From positions 1 to 7,220 of the forward strand of contig JADFXO010000198.1 of assembly GCA_015233485.1 (NCBI GenBank): a DNA stretch of 7,220 nt, in the 5' to 3' direction. Under the pieces are notes generated by a model, which was not told the DNA's origin, did no database searches, and saw nothing but the letters and a program-made list of their open reading frames with translations. Position 1 is the stretch's first letter. Each line of letters opens with the position of its first letter. The stretch is from Nitrospirota bacterium. GTDB taxonomy: Bacteria; Nitrospirota; Thermodesulfovibrionia; Thermodesulfovibrionales; Magnetobacteriaceae. The translations under genes were made by a program, and so were the position numbers. Shown here in pieces: positions 1-4,462 of the stretch.

Positions 1-89
1 TGAGCGGCGCCGCGAAGGACGTGCACCTCGGCCGTAGCGGAGAACGCCGGGCAGACGCGCCGAACGGCCGGATATTGCGACCGAGGTTA

Positions 90-130
90 CCCTGGGGGAT
101 TATTCGGGATTTTCGAATAATCTCCCAGGG
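90..130. repeat. 17-bp inverted repeat (hairpin closing repeat R2)
   Basis: The arms 90-106 and 114-130 are complementary over 17 positions with one mismatch and enclose a 7-base loop. No T-run follows on either strand, so it is not an ordinary terminator. The equivalent position in repeat R1 (6979-7002) carries a different hairpin that also begins CCCTGG and ends CCAGGG. Keeping the fold while changing the sequence suggests the structure matters. Confidence 0.75.
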
Positions 131-286
131 ACGTTCGCGTTTAGGGACTCTCCAGGAGTACTCTCCCAGGGAAGTTCGAGCTCCGGGACTCTCCAGGCGT
201 ACTCTCTCAGGACTTTCGAGCTCCGGGACTCTCTATGAGTACTCTCCCAGGGAAGTTCGAGCACCGAGACTCTCCAGGCGTACTTC
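121..286 (+). repeat. 41-bp tandem repeat array (about 3.5-4 units)
   Basis: Units begin at 144 (41 bp), 185 (40 bp) and 225 (41 bp). A partial unit at 266-286 follows, and a degenerate half unit (121-143) precedes. Each unit reads GGGACTCTCCAGG, then GTACTCTC, then CAGGGAAGTTCGAG or a close variant. There are no unique spacers, so it is not a CRISPR array. The array ends about 25 bases before the -10 box of the gene at 325, so it could bind a regulator of that gene or belong to the structured block upstream. Confidence 0.85.
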
Positions 287-309
287 AATCTGGTCGAGTT
301 TCAGACATA

Positions 310-318
310 TGGTATAAT
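310..318 (+). promoter_or_regulatory. Extended -10 promoter (TGGTATAAT) for the gene at 325
   Basis: TGGTATAAT at 310-318 is a perfect extended -10 element (TGnTATAAT). No good -35 box lies 16-18 bases upstream, as is usual for extended -10 promoters. The ATG at 325 is 7 bases after the -10 box, about where transcription would start, which implies a leaderless or nearly leaderless mRNA. The same nonamer occurs again inside the gene at 349-357. Confidence 0.6.
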
Positions 319-324
319 ATTACT

Positions 325-612
325 ATGAATCCTGCTTTATTACGTTCCTGGTATAATCTGGTTATTGCCATATTGATAATTCCTCGGATTATTCGGGATA
401 AATTAGGTGATGACGTTGCAGAAGCTCTTGTAGAACTCATCAACAAAAGTGAATCATCAGATATTATTCGTCTCGAAGGAAAAATTGATACTCTTGAAGT
501 TCGCCTCGAGGGGAAACTGAAGCTCTACTTCGTAATTATGATCGTTACTGTTATTTTCTCAAACCCCAGGGTTATGGATTTTATCGGCAAGCTGCTTTGC
601 GTTATAAAATAA
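325..612 (+). CDS. Small coiled-coil, membrane-anchored protein (hypothetical, 95 aa)
   Basis: I do not recognise a named family. The layout is a hydrophobic N-terminal stretch (residues 10-19, NLVIAILIIP), a charged middle (29-65) with a heptad-like repeat (RLEGKIDTLEVRLEGK, 49-64), then a probable membrane helix (66-79) and a short amphipathic tail. Known small proteins with this plan, a short coiled coil ending in a membrane anchor, include the DUF1640 and Borrelia Bdr types; resemblance is in architecture only. The ATG at 325 is chosen because a perfect extended -10 box sits just before it. The longer frame open from 235 would start inside the tandem repeat and carry repeat-encoded residues. 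There is no Shine-Dalgarno site, which fits a leaderless start. It is the only convincing plus-strand gene on the element. Confidence 0.7.
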   Translation: MNPALLRSWYNLVIAILIIPRIIRDKLGDDVAEALVELINKSESSDIIRLEGKIDTLEVRLEGKLKLYFVIMIVTVIFSNPRVMDFIGKLLCVIK

Positions 613-640
613 CTCTTTATTTTCAATCTGTCCGGACAGC

Positions 641-678
641 AAAAAATTGAACCTTTCGGAATTTTCGAATAGTTCAAT
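641..678 (-). terminator. Rho-independent terminator, leftward
   Basis: On the minus strand the stem ATTGAAC/GTTCAAT (672-678 with 646-652) contains a second short stem TTCG/CGAA and is followed by T6 (641-646). It lies just downstream of the 713-931 gene and faces the convergent gene ending at 612, so it probably ends the former's transcript. Confidence 0.6.
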
Positions 679-712
679 GGTTATTGAAAGAATCCGGCCA
701 GAACAATCCCCT

Positions 713-931
713 TTAAAAATCACCAGAAGGCCTTAAAAACGATTTTCCCGGTTTACTGCCGTCAAGAAGACTCGTTAAAGCTATTAAGTCGGTTTCCGGT
801 GGTAAATTTCCAGTTTGACGACACTCTTCAAGCCAATCCTTAAAGGAAATAGGTTCGTTTTCTGAAATCGACTTCGATTTACCCCGTTTGTTTTTGTTCT
901 TTTCCCTGTCCAGTTCTTGTTCTGTCTTCAA
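713..931 (-). CDS. Small hydrophilic protein (hypothetical, 72 aa)
   Basis: I do not recognise this protein. The first 25 residues are almost entirely charged or polar (Lys/Glu/Asn/Arg-rich), which suggests a disordered or nucleic-acid-contacting tail. A short probable helical region follows (ISFKDWLEECRQTGNLPP, 28-45), then a leucine-containing segment (DLIALTSLLDG, 48-58). The only usable start is TTG at 931, because an in-frame TAG lies four codons upstream. No good Shine-Dalgarno site precedes it, which lowers confidence. Support comes from its AT-rich, non-repetitive coding-like composition and from a well-placed leftward terminator at 641-678. It stands alone between the gene-free 932-1300 region and the convergent gene at 325. 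Confidence 0.45.
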   Translation of the reverse strand: MKTEQELDREKNKNKRGKSKSISENEPISFKDWLEECRQTGNLPPETDLIALTSLLDGSKPGKSFLRPSGDF

Positions 932-1224
932 AATAAACTACATAGGACTATGATAAACGAATGATGCCCTGATATGTCAAAAACCCCTACCCTTATGAGC
1001 GCCCTTTTCCCTTTTGTCTTTAGTCTCGATGACGTACCCCCCTTCAAATTCTGAAAATTCCTGTCCTTCATCCCCCAACGGGGGACCGAGGGGGGGTCTC
1101 GAAGGACTCCTTCCTGTTTTTTTTGTCCTGGTTTTGTCCTTGTCCTGCGATAACCCCCCCATCGGGGGGGTGTGCCGAAGGCATCGCAAGGGGGGGGGTG
1201 GCTGCTCCCTTGCAGACACTCCTT
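932..1224. other. Gene-free stretch with G/C-tract hairpins
   Basis: I see no convincing gene here. Frames on both strands are low in complexity, lack ribosome sites and merely translate the G and C runs. The stretch holds a hairpin CCCCC-AAC-GGGGG (1072-1084), a run of G7 (1091-1097), a possible three-way junction (1146-1188) and G9 (1190-1198). The element GTCCT recurs, for example three times between 1125 and 1146. A 12-base word containing GAAGGACTCCTT (near 1100) recurs near 6285 in the other hairpin-rich block. Confidence 0.6.
1146..1188 (+). other. Predicted three-way-junction fold with a 7-bp C/G stem
   Basis: The outer stem TGCGAT/ATCGCA (1146-1151 with 1183-1188) encloses two hairpins. 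One is C7-ATC-G7 (1154-1170), and the other is GCC-GAA-GGC (1174-1182). A G9 run follows at 1190-1198. It could be a structured RNA or a single-stranded DNA landmark close to the presumed origin. No family is recognised. Confidence 0.5.
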
Positions 1225-1300
1225 ATAGTTTAAAATCGCCGAACATAAGTCGCTTTTTTTCTTCTTTATTTATAGTTTATTTATTATATTAATGTGACAA
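1225..1300. other. AT-rich segment next to iterons (candidate DNA unwinding element)
   Basis: The run 1250-1293 is nearly all A and T and directly abuts the iteron cluster starting at 1308. An AT-rich segment beside iterons is the standard arrangement for duplex opening in iteron-type origins. No DnaA box of good quality was found, so the assignment rests on composition and position only. Confidence 0.5.
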
Positions 1301-1307
1301 AACGGAA

Positions 1308-1409
1308 GGATCGACCCAAAAGGCGATCCCTGGATCGACCCAAAAGGCGATCCTTTTTAAAAAAAGATCGACCCAAAAGGCGATCTTTCATCGCCTTTTG
1401 GGTCGATCC
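1308..1409. repeat. Four iterons, presumed replication origin (oriV)
   Basis: The 20-bp core GATCGACCCAAAAGGCGATC occurs directly at 1309-1328, 1333-1352 and 1366-1385, and inverted at 1390-1408. The first two copies have 22-bp matching ends and are spaced 24 bp apart. Each core ends in GATCG/CGATC, so each iteron is itself a short inverted repeat and contains two GATC sites. Copies three and four face each other and form a perfect 19-bp stem with a 5-base loop. The cluster lies between an AT-rich segment and the 3' end of the rep gene. I infer that the Rep protein binds here. Confidence 0.85.
1359..1408 (-). terminator. Terminator of rep built from two facing iterons
   Basis: Read leftward, inverted iteron four and iteron three form a perfect 19-bp stem (1390-1408 with 1366-1384) with a 5-base loop, followed by T7 (minus strand of 1359-1365). 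This is a textbook rho-independent terminator 27 bases beyond the rep stop codon, made out of origin repeats. Confidence 0.75.
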
Positions 1410-1434
1410 TATAGCGCCTCAAATAGCGATACTT

Positions 1435-1896
1435 TTATCTAGAACTGCCTTTATCGGGGTTTAATATTGCCTTAATGCTTGCAAGACCATTTTTTGCAGC
1501 TTTTGAATTTACCCATTTTGATGAATCTTTCTGAATTCCATAATAGGTCGTTGTCCCTTTGCCCTTACCACGTTTGACAATAAGTCCTTTACATATCAAA
1601 CTCTTCAATAATTGACCAACCTTTCGACGATCAATTTTAGTTCCCTGTGCAAATTCATCATTCGTTATTGCAACCCATGGTCTATCATTCCAACCTAAGG
1701 TCAATCGCACAATGAAATCATAAATACGCCGTTCATACTCCGGCATTCCCGGATTTATATCTCCATCATAAAGCGCTTCCATCAAATCATTTGGAAATAT
1801 AAACCAATTACCTTTTTGAATTCGTGTTTGATTTGAACTTGGAACAAGATTAAGATTTGAACGACCTGCTTGATTTTGTGGACGTGACGGTGTCAT
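1435..1896 (-). CDS. Replication initiator with phage O-type N-terminal winged helix (153 aa)
   Basis: Residues 29-112 follow the phage replication protein O N-terminal pattern. GNWFIFPNDLMEALYDGDI (29-47) and ERRIYDFIVRLTLGWNDRPW (55-74) lead into a helix-turn-helix and wing, with TNDEFAQGTKIDRRKVGQLL (78-97) followed by KGLIVKRGKGKG (103-114). In lambda this domain binds iterons at the origin. Here the protein lacks the long DnaB-loading tail and ends after about 40 further residues, a mini-initiator. The ATG at 1896 is chosen because AGGTGG (1904-1909) lies 7 bases upstream; the longer open frame to 2019 would be translated out of terminator sequence. The gene lies beside four iterons and below a structured leader with a probable antisense RNA, so it is the most likely Rep. 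A plain HTH regulator is the alternative. Confidence 0.82.
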   Translation of the reverse strand: MTPSRPQNQAGRSNLNLVPSSNQTRIQKGNWFIFPNDLMEALYDGDINPGMPEYERRIYDFIVRLTLGWNDRPWVAITNDEFAQGTKIDRRKVGQLLKSLICKGLIVKRGKGKGTTTYYGIQKDSSKWVNSKAAKNGLASIKAILNPDKGSSR

Positions 1897-1904
1897 AATA
1901 TAAC
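1876..1904 (+). promoter_or_regulatory. Candidate promoter for antisense RNA over the rep start
   Basis: On the plus strand TTGTGG (1876-1881), a 17-base spacer and TATAAC (1899-1904) form a moderate promoter that overlaps the rep start codon and Shine-Dalgarno site. Transcription would begin near 1911 and run opposite to rep. Confidence 0.4.
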
Positions 1905-1910
1905 CACCTA

Positions 1911-1977
1911 TCATTAATTTGATATCCCATCTAAGATGGGTTAAAAGCTCCTGCTGCAAACAGGGGCTTTTGTTTTG
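1911..1977 (+). ncRNA. Candidate counter-transcribed RNA controlling rep (about 65 nt)
   Basis: The region downstream of the candidate plus-strand promoter has two hairpins. The first is CCCATC-TAA-GATGGG (1926-1940). The second is an 11-bp stem (1943-1953 with 1961-1971, one G-U pair) followed by TTTTGTTTTG, a reasonable terminator. The RNA would be complementary to the rep mRNA leader just upstream of its ribosome site. Small antisense RNAs of this size and position control copy number in many plasmids. Both hairpins also form in the rep leader itself. The RNA is inferred, not seen. Confidence 0.45.
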
Positions 1978-1982
1978 CTTAT

Positions 1983-1988
1983 AGTATA
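1983..1988 (-). promoter_or_regulatory. Candidate -10 box (TATACT) of rep
   Basis: TATACT on the minus strand lies 87 bases upstream of the rep ATG, directly after a leftward terminator. The -35 region is a poor T-rich match, so the promoter call is weak. The transcript would start near 1976 and carry both leader hairpins. Confidence 0.35.
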
Positions 1989-2003
1989 CTCTAAGCTCCA
2001 AAT

Positions 2004-2040
2004 AAAAAACCCCAGGCAACCCTCAAACATTTACCTGGGG
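2004..2040 (-). terminator. Rho-independent terminator upstream of rep, leftward
   Basis: On the minus strand CCCCAGG (2034-2040) pairs with CCTGGGG (2010-2016), extended by a G-U and two A-U pairs, and is followed by T6 (2004-2009). It would stop leftward transcription before the rep promoter. Confidence 0.7.
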
Positions 2041-2048
2041 ACTTATTT

Positions 2049-2109
2049 AAAAAATCACCAGGTTCTTTAGAACAAACTCCTGACTTCACAATCAGAAGAA
2101 CCTGGTGAT
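2049..2109 (-). terminator. Second leftward terminator in tandem (14-bp perfect stem)
   Basis: Perfect arms ATCACCAGGTTCTT (2054-2067) and its complement (2096-2109) enclose 28 bases, themselves able to fold weakly (CTGA/TCAG). On the minus strand T6 follows the stem (2049-2054). Nine bases further left the 2004-2040 terminator begins, so the two act in tandem. The large loop is unusual for a simple terminator and could be a target loop of a regulatory RNA. Confidence 0.65.
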
Positions 2110-2176
2110 AAAATTCACCTCAATTAAAATTCCCTTCTATAAAGCCAGTACACTAAAAAACTATATATGTAAAAAC

Positions 2177-2195
2177 GTGTGTGTGTGTGTGTGTG
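2177..2195 (+). repeat. (GT)9 dinucleotide microsatellite
   Basis: Nine GT repeats plus a G form 19 uninterrupted bases in a gene-free region. Such tracts change length by slippage. No gene reads through it; the nearest leftward transcript is the structured segment at 2049-2109. Confidence 0.95.
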
Positions 2196-2215
2196 CAAGC
2201 AATATACCATTATGC

Positions 2216-2250
2216 AACCAATATAACATATAACCCGTTACATATTGGTT
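2216..2250. repeat. 9-bp inverted repeat AACCAATAT/ATATTGGTT
   Basis: The arms 2216-2224 and 2242-2250 are perfect and separated by 17 bases, in an AT-rich stretch just before two direct repeats. The spacing would suit a dimeric DNA-binding protein as well as a hairpin. Confidence 0.5.
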
Positions 2251-2257
2251 ATGTATT

Positions 2258-2298
2258 GAAAATATTCCAGACTTCATAAAGAAAATATTCCAGACTTC
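2258..2298 (+). repeat. Two 18-bp direct repeats spaced 23 bp (iteron-like pair)
   Basis: GAAAATATTCCAGACTTC occurs at 2258-2275 and 2281-2298 without a mismatch. The 23-bp period is about two helical turns, typical of binding sites on one face of DNA. Its sequence is unrelated to the iterons at 1308-1409, so a different protein would bind. Confidence 0.8.
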
Positions 2299-2502
2299 GG
2301 AATGATTACCGGCCGCGCCGGCCGGAGTGAGCCAATTCCTCCAGGCGAACGAAAAGCCGGCGCGTGGATCAACTGTGCGGAGCACGCCAGCTTAAAACTA
2401 CCGACGCCAGGCGTCCTTAAGAACCTGTTGGATTTAAACAGACGAATAGTATATAGATTGGCCTATATAGCAGGTTTAACCAGATTGCACAAAATATATG
2501 CT
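2299..2502. other. Gene-free GC-richer segment with hairpins
   Basis: I see no supported gene. The plus-strand frame here has no ribosome site. It contains CCGGC-CGC-GCCGG (2309-2321) and a nested hairpin: outer CTTAA/TTAAG (2391-2395 with 2417-2421) and inner GACGC-CAG-GCGTC (2403-2415). The latter may help end the leftward transcript of the 2503-2682 gene, though it lacks a good T-run. Confidence 0.45.
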
Positions 2503-2682
2503 TTACCTACTTGATACCCGATTACGCGATACATGAATATAACAAGACATATTCAATACAGGGGTCCTTAAATCATAAACCAACAAGCCACAATCCGACA
2601 AAATACGTCGAGCAGTCTTTCTAGACCTAACATTCAAAAACGCACAGATTTCTTTCCAACCCCGAAGTTCAACCGGTTCCAT
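2503..2682 (-). CDS. Small helix-turn-helix DNA-binding protein (59 aa)
   Basis: The frame begins MEPVELRGWKEICAFLNVRS and continues RKTARRILSDCGLLVYDL. The pattern RGWKEICxFL-x4-RKTARR resembles small phage and plasmid helix-turn-helix or excisionase-like proteins, in which a first helix starts at RGWKEI and a basic recognition helix follows. Its ATG overlaps the stop codon of the upstream gene (TAATG), so the two are probably translated together. It lies downstream of a serine recombinase in the same direction; small DNA-binding proteins in that position are often accessory or directionality factors, which is inference here. The family match is by pattern only; no catalytic residues are expected. 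Confidence 0.6.
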   Translation of the reverse strand: MEPVELRGWKEICAFLNVRSRKTARRILSDCGLLVYDLRTPVLNMSCYIHVSRNRVSSR

Positions 2683-2942
2683 TAAACTTCAACATTCACC
2701 TGGCGGTCATTAAGCGGGACCTGAGAAGCAAAATGGATTTTGATAAAATCCTTTTTGTCTTCTCTTTTTGCGGTAATAGAAAAATTCAGATATATTCCGC
2801 CATCATCACGGGTTTGAAAAAACTGATCACTTAAAAACGTGTGATCATCGATAATAAAATCAAAAACAGCCGATGCAACAACCTTTGCAAGAATCAAGGA
2901 AAACGTCGATACTGTAAATTTTGGATCAAGTAATAACCCCAA
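2682..2942 (-). CDS. Hypothetical protein, 86 aa, coupled to the HTH gene
   Basis: I do not recognise this protein. The start is TTG at 2942, with AGGGGG about 5 bases upstream; no ATG start is available upstream. The first half alternates hydrophobic residues and may pack as a helix (FSLILAKVVASAVFDFII, 14-31). The second half looks like beta strands (GGIYLNFSITAKREDKKDFI, 49-68; residues 69-73 continue the strand). There is no clear membrane span or signal peptide. It is the middle gene of a leftward set: recombinase, this gene, then the HTH gene that overlaps its stop codon by one base. A perfect inverted repeat at 2953-2972 lies directly upstream and may control it. Confidence 0.55.
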   Translation of the reverse strand: MGLLLDPKFTVSTFSLILAKVVASAVFDFIIDDHTFLSDQFFQTRDDGGIYLNFSITAKREDKKDFIKIHFASQVPLNDRQVNVEV

Positions 2943-2952
2943 ATAACCCCCT

Positions 2953-2972
2953 TTTTCGTGGTGTCACGAAAA
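2953..2972. promoter_or_regulatory. Perfect 8-bp inverted repeat, possible operator
   Basis: TTTTCGTG-GTGT-CACGAAAA lies between the recombinase stop and the TTG start at 2942. It overlaps the area just upstream of the ribosome site. No T-run follows it in the leftward direction beyond those in the arm, so an operator or RNA leader hairpin is more likely than a terminator. Confidence 0.5.
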
Positions 2973-3001
2973 TGCTCTTATTGCTGACGTCAACAAAATG
3001 A

Positions 3002-3721
3002 TTAAAGCTGCTTAAGAACACCTAACCAACCCTTTGACTTAAGAGTCCGTCGCCTGGAAGGCTCATACCCATCTATCATCGAGGGAAGTTGACGATGGTC
3101 CCAGGGTTTACCGACACGGTTTTTGAGACCCTCCTCATCGAGGGCGCGCACTATCATAGCAAGAGTGAAACCATCCTCATAAAGACGTGTTGCCTTCCGG
3201 ATAACGGCTTGTTCATCATCATCGAGAACTAACTTATCACCCTCTTTGCGATAGCCCAATGGAATACTCCCAACAACTGAAGACTTTTCCTTCATGAGCG
3301 ACATCGAGGCTTTAGTTCTTTTCGATATTTGTTTGCCTTCGACGTCGGCCATTAAAGCCTGGATGCAATAAGTCAGAAACGTTTCCGGCATAGACGTGTC
3401 TACACGTCCGGTGCTTGTCACATGAAGTTCGATATTCTTCGAGAGTAAAAACCGATCGAATACCAAAAGAGCCAATAAATCACGACTAAGACGGTCAATG
3501 GCAAAAACAACAAGTTTATCATTAAAACTAAGCTCCTTGATAAGTTGACGGATGCCAACTCGTTTGTAGAATTCCTTACCGGTATAACCTTCGTCCCGGT
3601 AGATCTTCTCAAGTTTAAAACCATGCGACTTGCAATATTTCGTTATGTGAGAAATCTGTGATTCGATACTATGTCCCTGAACCTGTTCCTCTGAAGATAC
3701 GCGTATATAGCCATAAACACA
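3002..3721 (-). CDS. Serine recombinase, short form (about 239 aa), start codon unresolved
   Basis: This is a site-specific recombinase of the resolvase/invertase superfamily that cuts DNA through a serine. Numbering from 3721, YIRVSSEEQ (5-13) holds the catalytic Ser9 and Arg7, DEGYTGKEF (43-51) and FAIDRLSRD (73-81) are the conserved active-site segments, and ISKRTKASM (132-140) is the end of the long helix. IPLGYRKEG (153-161) opens a recombinase domain with a helix-turn-helix (FTLAMIVRAL, 185-194). It stops soon after, without the zinc ribbon and coiled coil of large serine recombinases. The frame runs unbroken from 3835 but has no ATG, GTG or TTG before the catalytic motif. The nearby ATG at 3714 with an AAAGGG ribosome site is in another frame. 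Either the start was lost, a rare codon such as CTG (3763) is used, or a base is wrong. The core residues are intact. Resolution of multimers or inversion is the likely job. Confidence 0.85.
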   Translation of the reverse strand, partial: CVYGYIRVSSEEQVQGHSIESQISHITKYCKSHGFKLEKIYRDEGYTGKEFYKRVGIRQLIKELSFNDKLVVFAIDRLSRDLLALLVFDRFLLSKNIELHVTSTGRVDTSMPETFLTYCIQALMADVEGKQISKRTKASMSLMKEKSSVVGSIPLGYRKEGDKLVLDDDEQAVIRKATRLYEDGFTLAMIVRALDEEGLKNRVGKPWDHRQLPSMIDGYEPSRRRTLKSKGWLGVLKQL

Positions 3722-3805
3722 CCCTTTAGGTAGTTTGAGTTTATAGGTCCTCTCAGCAGCCAGGGCGCTAAAACCTACCTGAACGTGGATTGCGGGAAGG
3801 GTTCC

Positions 3806-3866
3806 CTGCGTGCGGAAGCCCGCGTGCGGGTGCGGTCAGCGGCGGGACGCGGGTTTCCGCGCGCAG
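3806..3866. repeat. 20-bp GC-rich inverted repeat upstream of the recombinase
   Basis: The arms 3806-3825 and 3847-3866 pair over 20 positions with two G-T type mismatches and enclose a 21-base GC-rich loop. The island stands out sharply from the AT-rich genes on both sides. It sits about 85-145 bases upstream of the conserved start of the recombinase, the usual place for its own recombination site. No T-run flanks it, so it is not a normal terminator. Its role as a recombination site is inferred. Confidence 0.6.
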
Positions 3867-3895
3867 CGCCCAGGCGGCTAAACAAAGCCCTTTCA

Positions 3896-4252
3896 CTACT
3901 CTCCCCCTGGATTCAAATCCTTTTCATATTCATTGCGAAAACGTACAACGTCAGACATCACCTCTTTCAATTCCTCCCGGGGTTCAATGAAAGGACCTGT
4001 TTCAGATGATCCAAAATCCACTTTAAAAATTACACCTTCTGTTGGTAACGATGGGGCATCACGTTGTGTATTTGATGGATTTAGCAAAAACTCCTGAATT
4101 TTAATTACCTCGAAATATTCACGTGTATTTGATATTTCAAAATTCTTATCAAAATTACGTAAAGCACCTTCTAAACGTGATGCACGATCTAACTGTGCTT
4201 GTCGAAGTTCTGAAGGACTTAAAACTTTTACTTCTTTAGCTACTTTTGCCAA
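3896..4252 (-). CDS. Hypothetical protein, 118 aa
   Basis: I do not recognise this protein. The first 40 residues are charged and probably helical (SPSELRQAQLDRASRLEGAL, 12-31). A middle part has strand-like stretches (VIFKVDFG, 74-81), and the end is acidic and helical (REELKEVMSDVVRFRNEYEK, 92-111), finishing NPGGE. There is no signal peptide or membrane segment. The start is TTG at 4252 with GGAGGG (4256-4261) close upstream, within a small palindrome CCTCCGGAGG. A good leftward promoter lies at 4295-4322, so it is expressed on its own. It is downstream of no other gene and ends just before the GC-rich inverted repeat. Plasmid-maintenance or regulatory function is possible but unsupported. 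Confidence 0.6.
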   Translation of the reverse strand: MAKVAKEVKVLSPSELRQAQLDRASRLEGALRNFDKNFEISNTREYFEVIKIQEFLLNPSNTQRDAPSLPTEGVIFKVDFGSSETGPFIEPREELKEVMSDVVRFRNEYEKDLNPGGE

Positions 4253-4294
4253 TAACCCTCCGGAGGAACGATTTTGTATAGTATAAACAAAAAT

Positions 4295-4322
4295 ATGATA
4301 TAATTGCAGTTGTCGTAGTCAA
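4295..4322 (-). promoter_or_regulatory. Promoter for the 3896-4252 gene
   Basis: On the minus strand TTGACT (4317-4322), a 16-base spacer and TATCAT (4295-4300) match the sigma-70 consensus at 5 of 6 and 5 of 6 positions. It lies about 45 bases upstream of the TTG start. Confidence 0.65.
4296..4304 (+). promoter_or_regulatory. Overlapping divergent extended -10 promoter (TGATATAAT)
   Basis: TGATATAAT is a perfect extended -10 on the plus strand and overlaps the -10 of the leftward promoter on the other strand. Polymerase bound for one direction would block the other. The plus transcript would run through the 8-bp hairpin GCGGCCGG/CCGGCCGC (4346-4366) toward the terminator at 4426-4462. No gene is in its path. 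Confidence 0.5.
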
Positions 4323-4395
4323 CAGGTTTCCAGCTATAGATTCCCGCGGCCGGTTTTACCGGCCGCACTCCTTCCCTTTCAAGACCGGTACCGGT

Positions 4396-4401
4396 TATAA
4401 T
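4396..4401 (+). promoter_or_regulatory. -10 box TATAAT of the candidate small RNA
   Basis: A perfect TATAAT follows the palindrome ACCGGTACCGGT (4384-4395). The -35 region is weak. A terminator lies 25-60 bases downstream. Confidence 0.4.
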
Positions 4402-4407
4402 TTACCT

Positions 4408-4462
4408 AACATCCGTGCCTTTTCAAAAATGGTCGTGTGCAAACACGGCCATTTTGTTGTTT
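4408..4462 (+). ncRNA. Candidate small RNA (about 55 nt) with GNRA-capped terminator
   Basis: A TATAAT box at 4396-4401 would start a transcript near 4408. It contains no open frame of note and runs into a strong hairpin (4426-4438 with 4443-4455). Starting at 4304 instead would give about 155 nt and include the hairpin at 4346-4366. No homology to a known RNA is recognised. Confidence 0.4.
4426..4462 (+). terminator. Strong terminator, 13-bp stem with GCAA tetraloop
   Basis: Arms 4426-4438 and 4443-4455 pair at every position with one G-U and are capped by GCAA. GTTGTTT follows on the plus strand, and an A-run precedes, so the hairpin could end transcripts from both directions. Confidence 0.7.

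Noticed and set aside
121..286. CRISPR array
   Set aside because: Units are adjacent and the whole 41 bp repeats; there are no unique spacers and no cas genes.
977..1219. Proline-rich 80-aa protein on the minus strand
   Set aside because: The frame only reads the G/C tracts, starts at a GTG with the AAGGAG touching it, and coincides with a strong fold.
1014..1292. Plus-strand 92-aa frame
   Set aside because: It is low in complexity across G runs and the AT-rich segment, with no ribosome site.
2302..2514. Plus-strand 70-aa frame
   Set aside because: No ribosome site, and the GC-rich first part is hairpin sequence; it overlaps the end of the HTH gene.
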